This document shows positions 28,027-36,317 of a stretch of DNA of 64,000 nucleotides, piece by piece; position 1 is the stretch's first letter; every line of letters starts with the position of its first letter. Source of the stretch: Alcanivorax nanhaiticus (lineage in GTDB: Bacteria; Pseudomonadota; Gammaproteobacteria; Pseudomonadales; Alcanivoracaceae). The translations under genes and the position numbers were made by a program. The notes beneath the pieces were generated by a model. The model was not told the origin of the DNA and ran no database searches. It saw only the letters and a list, made by a program, of their open reading frames with translations. The stretch lies in the NCBI RefSeq assembly GCF_000756665.1, contig NZ_ARXV01000008.1, forward strand, positions 62,001 to 126,000, read 5' to 3'.

Positions 28027-28878
28027 ATGCCTGCGCGCCTTAGCAAACGCAAAGCTGCCTTGTTTTTAGTGGCTGCTCTGTTGATCGGTTATATCCTCTG
28101 GTTCAGCACCCGGGTACCGCAGCAAGATGCCGACTGGAAACCGGCCTACCAGGTTCTTCCGGAAATTCGAATCAGTGGGGACAACCTTTACATCAATAAC
28201 TTGCGAGACTTTCGTTACGATGCCCTTGGTGAAGTGGCAGAAACTCGCTACCGGGAGAGCACCTACAAACTTTCAACACTGAAGAACGTCTGGTTTGGCC
28301 TTGCCCACTTTGGCCCCGACGGTCTCGCCCACGCCTTTGCCTCATTTGAGTTTGCCGATGGGCAATTCCTGGCGGTTTCCATCGAGGCCCGCTTGCGCGA
28401 GGATCAAAGCCACTATGATCCTCTGGCTGGCGCCTTTCGTGGGTATACCAAATTTGTGGTGCTAGCCACCGAAGAGGATGTGGTCGGGGTACGCTCTTTT
28501 ATTCGCAAGAACCCGGTATACCTCTACCGGCTCAACGGTTCCGCTTTGCAAGGACGCGCCCTGCTGCTTAACTTCCTGCGACGGGCTGACAATCTTGGCC
28601 ACACCCCGGACTTCTACAACACCCTCACCGACAACTGCCTTACAGGCTTGCTAGCCGAGTCAGGACGCTACAATGACCTTCATCACTGGCTGGATTACCG
28701 CATCCTGTTGCCGGGCTTCTCAGATGAGGTGCTGTTCGAACATGGCCTGATCAATACCCGGGACGATCTTACCGCAACGCGTCTCGCCGCTCGTATCAGC
28801 GACAGCATCCCCCCGGATCAACCCGGGTTTTCCCGAACGATCCGCACCCGCAATGCAAAAGATAGCATCGCCCCCTGA
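28027..28878 (+). CDS. DUF4105 (Lnb-type) membrane-anchored protein
   Basis: One N-terminal membrane segment (residues 10-28) anchors a periplasmic domain with the DUF4105 landmarks NNLRDFRY, NVWFGLAHFGPDGLAHAFASFEF and FYNTLTDNC, the last with a conserved Cys. Total 283 residues. DUF4105 is related to the N-terminal domain of lacto-N-biosidase chaperones and has a Cys/His arrangement suggestive of a thiol hydrolase, but no activity is proved. It follows the patatin gene by 11 bp with CGGGAG as ribosome-binding site, so the two form an operon. Confidence 0.75.
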   Translation: MPARLSKRKAALFLVAALLIGYILWFSTRVPQQDADWKPAYQVLPEIRISGDNLYINNLRDFRYDALGEVAETRYRESTYKLSTLKNVWFGLAHFGPDGLAHAFASFEFADGQFLAVSIEARLREDQSHYDPLAGAFRGYTKFVVLATEEDVVGVRSFIRKNPVYLYRLNGSALQGRALLLNFLRRADNLGHTPDFYNTLTDNCLTGLLAESGRYNDLHHWLDYRILLPGFSDEVLFEHGLINTRDDLTATRLAARISDSIPPDQPGFSRTIRTRNAKDSIAP

Positions 28879-29075
28879 CACCCTGGATATTCACGCCACA
28901 TGAAATAGCAGGGGAGGCAGGCGTTATGAATATCGCTATCACGATAAACAAAATGCTTCATCGCGGATTAGCGGGAATAAAGACTGGCCAGACGCCTGCC
29001 CCAAACACCCTTCCGCCCCGGAGAGATGCAGTGGGAGTGCTGGCAAATCCTGGCTTGGGATGCGCGAGGGTTACC

Positions 29076-29141
29076 GTGGGAGGCTGCTTGCAGGCGAAAG
29101 GGTTAGAAGCAAAACCCTTCGCGTGCAAGCACGCTCCCACA
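29076..29141. repeat. Inverted pair of REP-like sequences (BIME-like hairpin)
   Basis: GTGGGAGGCTGCTTGC opens the left half and GCAAGCACGCTCCCAC closes the right half; the inner parts also pair through GGCGAAAGGGTT and AACCCTTCGC. The whole forms one long imperfect hairpin with a loop of about 8 bases. The GTGGGAGC...CGAA style matches REP elements of Pseudomonas and relatives. Confidence 0.7.
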
Positions 29142-29296
29142 GCGTTGTTGCCCGCGATTAACCTTTTGCGTTCCAGCTATTTCCTCCCGTCAGTTCATAT
29201 TCACGCAGACAGGCTTTCGCTGTCGCACTCGGAGAGCACAACAAACGCCCGCTCCCGCGGCGAGTGGACTTCAGCGTTTGGCGATCTGCTGCACCT

Positions 29297-29322
29297 GTGG
29301 GAGCGGCGGTTCCGCCGCGAAA
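29297..29322. repeat. REP-like hairpin
   Basis: GTGGGAGCGGCGG is followed by TTCCGCCGCGAA: a GCGGCGG/CCGCCGC stem preceded by the GTGGGA head, the REP arrangement. Almost the same 20 bases recur at 48430-48452. Confidence 0.65.
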
Positions 29323-29481
29323 GACCTTGCCAGGCGCTGCCGCGCATCCTCTCCCACAACACCCTCAAACCAATCGTTCACTGAACGGCAGGGAGTCTTT
29401 GCCAGCGGCACAGCCCGCACTTTCCGATACTTCCGATGGAGCCTCGCTGGCGGCGCGATAACCCACATCGTTAAAGACTGA

Positions 29482-29556
29482 TTTACCACAGAGCACACAG
29501 GGTCCACAGAAAAAAACCTGTCTTTCCTCAGTGAACCCTGTGCCCTCTGTGGTGAA
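29482..29556. repeat. CACAGAG-type inverted repeat, period 9 arms
   Basis: The left arm starts TTACCACAGAG and repeats CACAG every 9 bp three times; the right arm ends CCTCTGTGGTGAA, its inverse, also in 9-bp steps. About 25 bp of A-rich and T-rich sequence separate them. Similar ACCACAGAG...CTCTGTGGT elements occur between genes in many unrelated bacteria. Confidence 0.6.
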
Positions 29557-29777
29557 AATACTTTTGATCCTGGCCTCGGATCGCACCGCCAGCGACGCTA
29601 GGGCAAAGGGGGGGATTAGATCAGGATTTCCCGGAAATCCGCGATGAACCTTTTTTATGTCTCCAGACTCACGATCTGCAGACGCCAGATCGCCCTTCTG
29701 GCGAGCCGGGTTTCGCGTCAGACGTCCGACTTCAGACGTCTGGCCAGCCTGAATTCCCGCTAACCCGCGCTGAACCC

Positions 29778-29810
29778 AAAAAAAGCCCCGCATCGGGGGG
29801 ATGCGGGGCT
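29778..29810 (-). terminator. Terminator of the SDR-epimerase-cupin operon
   Basis: AGCCCCGCATC and GATGCGGGGCT form an 11-bp perfect stem with a short loop; on the minus strand it is followed by seven T residues. It lies 27 bp downstream of the SDR stop codon. Confidence 0.85.
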
Positions 29811-29836
29811 CAAAGGAGTGCAACCATGCACTTGAA

Positions 29837-30649
29837 TCAGCTAGCGCTTTGTACTGGATATCGTTTCATCAGTTTTCTGACCATCATCTGGATATAACCA
29901 TTGAACAGACCCGGCATGTGGCGCGCCACAAAACCTGTGGCCTTGCCCAGGAAGCTGGGGATGATCATCCACTTGCCAGCATCCAGCCCTGCAACAATCT
30001 GGTCACAGGCATCATCCGGATCCATACAGCCCGCCGTTTTCTTCAGCTCACGGGCGATCGGGTTACCATCCAGACGCTCCTTGTCCACCAGCGGGGTGTG
30101 CACCTCCGGCGGGCAGATACAGCTGAGATGGATGCCCAGCGGTTCATATTCATAACGCAAGGTAGTCGCCAGACCCACCACGCCAAACTTGGAAGCACCG
30201 TAAGCACTGTAACCATAGTTGCTGGTAAAGCCTGCAAGGGATGCTACCAACGCAAGGCGAGCGCCTTTTCCCAGATGCGGCATGACCGCCGAGGCGAAGT
30301 GAAGGCTGCCATTCAGGTTGATATCGATCACCTTGCGGAACTCGGCCGGCTTCATGTCGGCCAGGGTTTTGTTGATGGCAATACCGGCTGAGTTAACCGC
30401 CAGGTCCGGGCTGTCGAATTTCTGCACTGCAGCCGCCACCGCACGGCTGACTGCCGCATCATCAGTGATGTCCATCTCGAAGAACGTCCAATGGCTGCCG
30501 CCTTCATTGGCGGCCCGGGTCAGCTGGGCCTGGTTTGCATTGCTGACAACAAGATCCAGCACACTCACAGACATACCACGCTTCAGGTAACGGCAGGCCA
30601 TGCCAAGGCCAAGGCCGCTGCCACCACCTGTAATCATTACGTGATTCAT
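29837..30649 (-). CDS. Short-chain dehydrogenase/reductase
   Basis: A 270-residue classical SDR: the cofactor loop TGGGSGLG (7-14), DMDITD-type segment (MDITDD), LAVNSAGIAIN and the catalytic YSAYGASK. The C-terminal tail is longer than in minimal SDRs. The start ATG shares one base with the stop of the epimerase gene (TAATG), so the two are translationally coupled. The substrate cannot be read; the neighbouring 3-beta-HSD-like and cupin genes suggest a degradative pathway for a ketone or alcohol. Confidence 0.85.
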   Translation of the reverse strand: MNHVMITGGGSGLGLGMACRYLKRGMSVSVLDLVVSNANQAQLTRAANEGGSHWTFFEMDITDDAAVSRAVAAAVQKFDSPDLAVNSAGIAINKTLADMKPAEFRKVIDINLNGSLHFASAVMPHLGKGARLALVASLAGFTSNYGYSAYGASKFGVVGLATTLRYEYEPLGIHLSCICPPEVHTPLVDKERLDGNPIARELKKTAGCMDPDDACDQIVAGLDAGKWMIIPSFLGKATGFVARHMPGLFNGYIQMMVRKLMKRYPVQSAS

Positions 30650-31674
30650 TATTCGCTCTCCAGTTCACCACAGGCTTTCAGCCACAGCTCTGACTGATGC
30701 ATACCTTCTGAAAAATTCACCTTCGGCTGATAGCCCAGCAAACGCTTTGCCTTCTCGATGGAGAAGCCGCCCTTGCGGGAAAACATCAGCATGGTGTCCG
30801 GGGTCACTTCATCATTACGCTTGAGCATCTGATTGAGTTTCCAGACACCCCTGGTAAGAGCCAACGCGGCCTTCAATGGCAGGCTGTGGGGTGAACCTTC
30901 CCGCCCTGCCCAGCGCCAGTGATGGCTGAAAAATTCCTTGCAGGAAACCGCTTCTCCACCCCACAGGATAAAGACCTGGCCGCGTCCTTCTTCGAGACCC
31001 GCGGCAAGCATGATGCCGTCAAGAAGGTCGTCGATATAGACGGGAGTGAAGACACCCTGGCCATTGTCAGGAAGCACCAGCTGACCGGCACGGGCCATCT
31101 TCAGCGGCTCGATCAACCAGGCGCGGGAACCAGGCCCGTAGACATCGCCTGGGCGGATAACCGTAACGTCAATTTCGCCTGCAGCATGCGCTGCCAACGC
31201 AACGTGCTCACTGGCACCCTTCGCTACCCCGTAGAGGTAATCACTACCGATAGTGACCGGCCAGGTTTCGTCAGCGCCATCCGGGTAGTCATACCCCAGG
31301 GCGGCAATGGAAGAGAAATGCACAAAGCGTTTGGCACCGCCGGCAATGGCAACCTCGATTGCCTTGCGTGTGCCTTCAACGGTGACCTTCCGATAAGCCG
31401 GCCACTGGGCAGCCAGGCTCACGATGGCGGCAGTGTGGATGAACAAGTCACAGCCTTTGGCGTGGTCTGCCCAACCGGAAGGGTTGGTGATATCACCAGC
31501 GACGATATTGGCGTCAGGATCTGGCTGCAGATCCATGCCGCGCACGTCACAGCCCAGCGCCTTGTAACGCGCCATGATGGCACGGCCGATAAAACCGCCC
31601 GCACCAGTGATAAATACGGATTCGGGAGTCTCAGGGGTCTGCCCGCTGGCTCCTGTCGGCATTGTTGTTGTCAT
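30649..31674 (-). CDS. NAD-dependent epimerase / 3-beta-HSD-like reductase
   Basis: An extended SDR of 341 residues with the Rossmann motif GAGGFIG (25-31), an FVHFSSIAALGYD segment and the active-site YLYGVAK. The FSKKGG-like SRKGGFSIEKAKRLLGYQPKV tail is typical of 3-beta-hydroxysteroid dehydrogenase/sterol-4-alpha-carboxylate dehydrogenase relatives. An N-terminal extension of about 20 Thr/Pro/Ser residues precedes the domain, so a later start is possible but none is obvious. It lies between the cupin and SDR genes on one strand. Confidence 0.83.
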   Translation of the reverse strand: MTTTMPTGASGQTPETPESVFITGAGGFIGRAIMARYKALGCDVRGMDLQPDPDANIVAGDITNPSGWADHAKGCDLFIHTAAIVSLAAQWPAYRKVTVEGTRKAIEVAIAGGAKRFVHFSSIAALGYDYPDGADETWPVTIGSDYLYGVAKGASEHVALAAHAAGEIDVTVIRPGDVYGPGSRAWLIEPLKMARAGQLVLPDNGQGVFTPVYIDDLLDGIMLAAGLEEGRGQVFILWGGEAVSCKEFFSHHWRWAGREGSPHSLPLKAALALTRGVWKLNQMLKRNDEVTPDTMLMFSRKGGFSIEKAKRLLGYQPKVNFSEGMHQSELWLKACGELESE

Positions 31675-31740
31675 CTTCGCATCCCGCTACGTCAATATCG
31701 GGCTGCCAAACCCGGCAGCCCCCTCCATCAAAAGCGGATA

Positions 31741-32274
31741 TCAGCCTTTGATGTTCTTGGCGTAGTCAGGCATGGAAGGTTTGATATAGGAGGCTGGCTC
31801 CAGACCATTTTCCTGAATGTACTGCTCGATCAGCAGGGTGATGGAGTTGGCATCCAGCATGCTGTGGTACTGGCCGTTCTCGTCGAAGTTCTCGTCGAAG
31901 TTCACGTTGGCGCCTTCCACCAGCATCAGCGTGTCGGTCACTTCAGTGTTGTCTTCCGGCACATTGAAGGTGTGGATGCTGCCGCCCGGCTCGAACAGGT
32001 AACAACCGGCAGTCTGCGGCTGATCCGGGTACTCGACGTAGTTCCACTTGCCGGACAGGGTCCACAGGTGAACGGTGCCGGTGTGGTAATGCATGGGTAG
32101 ACGCACGCCAGGGTGGAACATCACGCGCAGTACCCAGATACCCCGGTTCACATCCACATACTGGGGCTGAACGTCCAGCCCCGGAACCATGATGTCCTTG
32201 TAGATGGGCATCTCGTTGTTGTTCAGTGTCAGCAGTTCATCGTGGTCTTTCACCAGCATCGGCAACATAGACAT
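31741..32274 (-). CDS. Cupin domain protein, 2,4'-dihydroxyacetophenone dioxygenase-like
   Basis: The ATG at 32274 behind AAGGGAGAG gives 177 residues. The cupin core shows in VMFHPGVRLPMHYHTGTVHLWTLSGKW, with metal-ligand histidines in HYHTGTVH, and in the second motif FEPGGSIHTF. This resembles the DAD family, which cleaves a C-C bond in hydroxylated aryl ketones; the actual substrate is unknown. It is first in the operon with the epimerase and SDR, and divergent from an AraC regulator likely to control it. Confidence 0.72.
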   Translation of the reverse strand: MSMLPMLVKDHDELLTLNNNEMPIYKDIMVPGLDVQPQYVDVNRGIWVLRVMFHPGVRLPMHYHTGTVHLWTLSGKWNYVEYPDQPQTAGCYLFEPGGSIHTFNVPEDNTEVTDTLMLVEGANVNFDENFDENGQYHSMLDANSITLLIEQYIQENGLEPASYIKPSMPDYAKNIKG

Positions 32275-32327
32275 GGTAGCTCTCCCTTGAAAACATGTTG
32301 TTGGTATCAGGACAGCCATGTTGCGCC

Positions 32328-32356
32328 GGTCACGCGACCAGCACTTGATAAAGTGC
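32328..32356. promoter_or_regulatory. Two adjacent palindromes between the cupin operon and the AraC gene
   Basis: GGTC-ACGC-GACC (32328-32339) and GCACTT-GATA-AAGTGC (32341-32356) lie one base apart in the 144-bp divergent spacer. Their position suits an operator for the AraC regulator or for a second regulator; AraC proteins usually bind direct repeats, so the palindromes may belong to something else. Confidence 0.4.
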
Positions 32357-32418
32357 GCCAATGATTTAGCATTCTGTGCCAGGTATACACTGAATATTCC
32401 CTGGAGGATCCCCACCGT

Positions 32419-33441
32419 ATGCAGGACTTTGCAAGAGCCTCCGCGTTATACGGTTTTGACACACTCGCAGAAGAATACGGTCTGCCTTACAAGGCGCTTT
32501 TGAAAGAGGCTGGCCTGCCGGAAAACACTCTCGAGAATCTGCGAGGCTTGGTGTCATATCGCCGTTTTTTGGCTCTGCTGGAACTCAGCACAGAGCGCGC
32601 GGACGATCCACTGTTCGGCATGAAGCTGGGGTTGCGCCAAGGGGTCACCGTGTTCGGACCAATCCTGTATCTGCTCAACAATGCCCGAACCGTGGGCGAA
32701 GCACTCTCTGAACTACGCCAGTATTTCCATTTGCACATGGGCGCGGCGCATGTGGAAGTCGGCCCCTATGGGGACAAGATTCAAATCGCCTACCGGGTGC
32801 TGGACCCCACACAAACCGGCATCAACTATGGTGCAGAGCTGGCACTTGGTGTGGGCAGGAAACTGCTGAAAACCTTGATGGGACAGAACTGGAATCCTCA
32901 TCCCATGTTGCTAGAGCACGGCCCGCAAGCCCCACTGCAGGCATATAGGGCTTTGCTTGGCATCACACCCCAGTTCAACAGCGACACCACTGCCATCCTG
33001 CTTGATCCCGAGGAGCTGGAGTATCCGCTCAGTGAAGCCGACGCGACCTTGCATCAGGTGATCCGCGAACATCTGGATACCCTGCAACGACTCACCGATC
33101 TGGAGTTGCCGGGCTATGTCAGCAACCTGCTTCGCGATCTGTTACCCCAAGGGCGCGTCACCGTCACTCAAGTCGCCGACTGTATGGCCATGAGTCGCCG
33201 TACACTGCAGCGACGACTCAATGAGTCAGGCACCTCGTTCCAGAAAGTGCTGGATGACACCCGTCAAAACATGGCGCTCCGTTATCTGCGCGACTCGCAA
33301 CTTCAGGTCACCCAGCTATCCGACCTGCTGGGTTATGCTGACTTGAGCGCGTTTTCACGAGCCTTTTCCCGCTGGTTCGGGGTGCCGCCTTCTCGCTGGA
33401 GCCAGCTCCCTGCCGTGGAAGAAACACCTCCCCCACAATAA
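32419..33441 (+). CDS. AraC family transcriptional regulator (OruR/Arabinose_bd type)
   Basis: A 340-residue protein with the long N-terminal ligand domain of the OruR-like group (FGMKLGLRQGVTVFGPILYLLNNARTVGEAL in pieces) and a C-terminal double helix-turn-helix: VTQVADCMAMSRRTLQRRL and QLSDLLGYADLSAFSRAFSRWFG. The start at 32419 has GGAGG ten bases upstream. It is divergent from the cupin-epimerase-SDR operon, which it probably activates in response to a pathway compound. A 56-codon gene follows within 15 bp. Confidence 0.9.
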   Translation: MQDFARASALYGFDTLAEEYGLPYKALLKEAGLPENTLENLRGLVSYRRFLALLELSTERADDPLFGMKLGLRQGVTVFGPILYLLNNARTVGEALSELRQYFHLHMGAAHVEVGPYGDKIQIAYRVLDPTQTGINYGAELALGVGRKLLKTLMGQNWNPHPMLLEHGPQAPLQAYRALLGITPQFNSDTTAILLDPEELEYPLSEADATLHQVIREHLDTLQRLTDLELPGYVSNLLRDLLPQGRVTVTQVADCMAMSRRTLQRRLNESGTSFQKVLDDTRQNMALRYLRDSQLQVTQLSDLLGYADLSAFSRAFSRWFGVPPSRWSQLPAVEETPPPQ

Positions 33442-33455
33442 AAGGAGATCAAACG

Positions 33456-33626
33456 ATGGATGGACACAAGGCACAACTGCACTCCTGGCAAGAGATTATC
33501 GAAACGCTGCACAAGCAAGGGAAACACGAAGAAGCGAACGCCTTAGAAAGGGCGCTCAAGGAAGGGAGGAAAATTCACGCTATCCAGCTAATCAAAGCCA
33601 GTGGTCTGACTCTGGAAAAGGGCTGA
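33456..33626 (+). CDS. Small hypothetical protein, 56 residues
   Basis: An ATG at 33456 with AAAGGAGA eight bases upstream opens a 56-codon frame ending at TGA 33624-33626. The product is charged and helical-looking, starting MDGHKAQLHSWQEIIETLH, with EEANALERALKEGRK in the middle. I do not recognise a family. It begins 14 bp after the AraC stop, so it is likely co-transcribed with the regulator. The stop codon lies inside the stem of the next terminator. The strong ribosome-binding site and codon use support a real gene. Confidence 0.65.
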   Translation: MDGHKAQLHSWQEIIETLHKQGKHEEANALERALKEGRKIHAIQLIKASGLTLEKG

Positions 33627-33639
33627 CCGATGTCAGCCC
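33620..33639 (-). terminator. Terminator of the yedI-like gene
   Basis: GGGCTGAC and GTCAGCCC form a perfect 8-bp stem with a CGAT loop. On the minus strand TTTTCC follows, ten bases downstream of the DUF808 stop. It could also stall the opposing AraC transcript. Confidence 0.65.
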
Positions 33640-33648
33640 CAACCGCGC

Positions 33649-34578
33649 TTAATCGGCGGCCTGTTTTTTATCTCGCAGCCGGGCAATCACGCTGACTCCA
33701 GCCAGCACCGCGGCCCCTGCAATAACGCCACCGATCAGATTCACCAACAAGGGCACCGCAAAGGCCAAAGCCCCGCTCATCTCCTGCAGATGATGCACCC
33801 AGTCATGCGAACCGGGAACGCCATGTACCAGAATGCCTCCGCCGACCAGGAACATGGCCAGCGTCCCGACAACCGACAACGACTTCATCAACCAGGGGGC
33901 CACGGCCAGAATGCCTTTACCCAAGGCAATTCTCAGACTTGAGCCGGAAGCCTGTTGATCGGTCTTTGCCAGATACAGGCCCGCGTCATCCAGCTTGACG
34001 ATAGCAGCGACCAGGCCATACACCCCGATGGTCATCAGCACGGCAATCGCACAGATAGCAGCAACCTGAACACCAAAGGTGGCGGACTGCACTGCGCCAA
34101 GAGAGATCACGATGATCTCAGCAGAGAGGATAAAATCCGTACGGATCGCCCCTTTGATTTTACTCTTCTCGAACGCCACCAGATCCACCGACGCATCCGC
34201 TACCGCCTTCAGTTTTTCGGCGTGTTCGCCCTCATCGTTGCCATGGAAGAATTTATGGGCGAGTTTTTCACAGCCCTCGTAACACAGAAAAGCGCCGCCC
34301 AGCATCAACAGGGGGGTGATCAGCCAGGGTAGAAACGCACTGATCAGCAAGGCCGCCGGAACCAGTATCAGCTTGTTGACAGCCGACCCTTTGGCGACAG
34401 CCCAAACGACAGGCAACTCCCGATCCGCCTTCACCCCGGATACCTGCTCGGCATTCAGAGCCAGATCATCCCCCAGCACCCCTGCGGTCTTTTTGGCTGC
34501 CACCTTGGTCATGACAGACACATCGTCCAGCAGGGTTGCAATATCATCAATCAACGCCAGCAAGCTGGTTCCAGCCAT
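33649..34578 (-). CDS. YedI-like inner-membrane protein (DUF808)
   Basis: The ATG at 34578 ([20 protein letters not shown]) gives 309 residues; an ATG seven codons earlier is possible. The N-terminal block with [21 protein letters not shown] and the later [17 protein letters not shown] are characteristic of DUF808/YedI. Five to six membrane segments place it in the inner membrane. The function is unknown. It stands alone and is divergent from the phosphopantetheinyl transferase gene. Confidence 0.88.
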   Translation of the reverse strand: MAGTSLLALIDDIATLLDDVSVMTKVAAKKTAGVLGDDLALNAEQVSGVKADRELPVVWAVAKGSAVNKLILVPAALLISAFLPWLITPLLMLGGAFLCYEGCEKLAHKFFHGNDEGEHAEKLKAVADASVDLVAFEKSKIKGAIRTDFILSAEIIVISLGAVQSATFGVQVAAICAIAVLMTIGVYGLVAAIVKLDDAGLYLAKTDQQASGSSLRIALGKGILAVAPWLMKSLSVVGTLAMFLVGGGILVHGVPGSHDWVHHLQEMSGALAFAVPLLVNLIGGVIAGAAVLAGVSVIARLRDKKQAAD

Positions 34579-34683
34579 CCTTGTGTTCCTCTTCCCCATC
34601 AGTCAGGACAGGCAGTGTACCTGCCCTTTTCGCCAACTGCACCGAACGGGGCAAGAGCAGACATCCTTTGCTATAGTCGGCTC

Positions 34684-35421
34684 ATGCATTCGCCGAAAGA
34701 TATCCAGTCCATGCCTGTGACCCCCGAGACTCGTCCGCCATCCCTGACCAGGCTGCACCGTGAGGATCTCTCCCCCGGACTGATCAGAGTCAGCTGCCAG
34801 TACCAGCATGAATCACTCAGCGATGAGCACTTTCAACTGGCGGGCATTCCCTTACCCGCGTCCCTGCAAACGGCCATTAGCAAGCGCAAAGCCGAATATC
34901 TGGCTGGCCGCTGGTGCGCCCGGGAAGGACTTCGTCACCTTGGCAAGGAAGGATTCCCCAAACTCACTCCAGACCGCTCACCGGCATGGCCCGCCGGCAG
35001 CCTTGGCAGCATTACCCATAGCCATGGCGTTGCTGAAGTCATGGTTGCCGATGCCAGGCACTGGCTCACCGTGGGACTGGATACGGAACAATGGGTGAGC
35101 ACGGAACGTGCAAGCCGGCTGGAAAGGGAGCTACTGACGGAAAATGAACTGGCCACACTGTCGGGCATGTCTCCGCTGCAGCGGGCAAACCGGCTCACCC
35201 TGATATTTTCCGCAAAGGAGAGCCTCTTCAAAGCGCTATTTCCGATCACCGGAAAGCGCTTTTATTTCCACGACGCCGAGCGCCGTCACCCGAACCACTT
35301 GACCCTGCTGCGCACCCTGTCTCCAGAATGGCCCAAAGGCTCACAAATCCCCTTTCGCTGGCGAGAGCGACAACATAACGTGCTGAGCTGGATTGCACTT
35401 CCCCGTCAGCAAGACTCTTAG
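34684..35421 (+). CDS. 4'-phosphopantetheinyl transferase (EntD/Sfp type)
   Basis: This enzyme moves phosphopantetheine from CoA to carrier proteins. The 245-residue product shows GRWCAREGL, GSITHSHGVAEV, the magnesium-binding VGLDTEQ (GLDTE where most members have GIDIE) and FSAKESLFKAL. The start is uncertain: the ATG at 34684 follows closely on a TATAGT box at about 34672, so the ATG at 34711 may be used instead. No polyketide or peptide synthetase lies in the window, so it may serve fatty-acid or distant secondary pathways. It is convergent with tadD. Confidence 0.87.
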   Translation: MHSPKDIQSMPVTPETRPPSLTRLHREDLSPGLIRVSCQYQHESLSDEHFQLAGIPLPASLQTAISKRKAEYLAGRWCAREGLRHLGKEGFPKLTPDRSPAWPAGSLGSITHSHGVAEVMVADARHWLTVGLDTEQWVSTERASRLERELLTENELATLSGMSPLQRANRLTLIFSAKESLFKALFPITGKRFYFHDAERRHPNHLTLLRTLSPEWPKGSQIPFRWRERQHNVLSWIALPRQQDS

Positions 35422-35435
35422 GGAGCAAAGACGCG

Positions 35436-36317
35436 CTACTTGGCGCTCACCGCGCCACCATCCAGCGATCGCAGATTGGCATCCACTGTGGGCCGGTAAC
35501 GGGTGGAAATGGCCACCGCCTCATCAAAGAAGGTGCGAGCCTTTTCAGTATCCCCATTCAACTTGGCGATATAGCCTGCATTATTCAGCGCCTCCACCCT
35601 GTCCATGGTCTTGCGCCAGGTGCGCATGGCGTCGTTGTAATGCCCTTGGCGAGCCTGAGCGATAGCCAGGTTATGATTCAAACGTGACTCATTCGGGAAG
35701 CGCAATGTGCCACGTTCAAGCAACTGTTCCGCCTCTCGATATTCACCCGCCATGATCAATGAATAGCCAGCGTTATTGATCACCATTGGCCGCTCTCCCC
35801 CCGCCTGAAGCGCCTCACCATACCAACGTGCTGCCGCAGCAAAATCTCCTGTCATGTCTGCGGCAACTCCCAATCCGTTAAGGGTTCGCCAACGCCCCGG
35901 CTCAGCTTGATTGACCTTAAGAAGCTGACTGCTCGCCACTTCCGCGTCACCAAGAGCGAGACGAGCGAGCCCACGACCTTCAAGAGCCCCCACGTCTTCC
36001 GGAGCCTCTTCCAGGATCAGGTTAAAAGCCCGCAATGCCTCTTGATTACGCCCCTGATCCAGCATCATTTGAGCGATAGCCAACTTGGATCGCAGCGCCC
36101 ACTCATCATCACGCTCGGTAAGTGGCGCATAGCCGCCAAGGGCCTCACCATACTTCCCCTGAGCCCGATTCTGTTCCGCCTGTTGGAACTGCTCTTCCAC
36201 GCTCAACGGAGGCTCAGTGACGCCATCCTCCACCGAAGGGTTGCCGGCACAGGCCGATAGCAGAAGCACCACCCATATCAACGCCAGTTGTTTCATGATC
36301 GCCCCCATTTCCTTCAT
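35436..36317 (-). CDS. tadD: Tad pilus TPR lipoprotein TadD
   Basis: TadD is an outer-membrane pilotin-like TPR lipoprotein that helps secretin assembly in Flp pilus machines. The product has a lipoprotein signal (WVVLLLSACAG) and about six tetratricopeptide repeats through residue 270, such as GALEGRGLARLALGD and LNGLGVAADMTGD. The ATG at 36317 overlaps the tadC stop (TAATG) with GGAAGA upstream; an internal ATG at 36296 would give a more usual signal peptide. It is last in the operon. Confidence 0.88.
   Translation of the reverse strand: MKEMGAIMKQLALIWVVLLLSACAGNPSVEDGVTEPPLSVEEQFQQAEQNRAQGKYGEALGGYAPLTERDDEWALRSKLAIAQMMLDQGRNQEALRAFNLILEEAPEDVGALEGRGLARLALGDAEVASSQLLKVNQAEPGRWRTLNGLGVAADMTGDFAAAARWYGEALQAGGERPMVINNAGYSLIMAGEYREAEQLLERGTLRFPNESRLNHNLAIAQARQGHYNDAMRTWRKTMDRVEALNNAGYIAKLNGDTEKARTFFDEAVAISTRYRPTVDANLRSLDGGAVSAK

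Larger units (their letters stand above)
28958..29773. mobile_element. 816-bp segment bounded by 37-bp inverted repeats, no coding gene
   Basis: 28958-28994 and the complement of 29737-29773 agree at 32 of 37 positions (TCAKCGCGGRTTAGCGGGAA at the outer end, CTGGCCAGACG inside). A third, shorter relative lies inverted at 29622-29651. The segment contains a 66-bp REP pair (29076-29141), a REP-like hairpin (29297-29322), a CACAGAG-type inverted element (29482-29556) and period-7 runs (29664-29691, 29718-29744). I see no transposase and no convincing gene. Whether it moves as one unit is unknown; it may be a nest of independent repeats. Confidence 0.5.

Noticed and set aside
28926..29384. 152-codon frame in the repeat-rich spacer
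   Set aside because: It runs through REP hairpins and the inverted end repeat, has no ribosome-binding site and no protein-like composition.
34660..34690. Complete promoter for the phosphopantetheinyl transferase gene
   Set aside because: TATAGT is a fair -10 but the region 16-18 bp upstream has no -35, so I only mention it in the start-site discussion.
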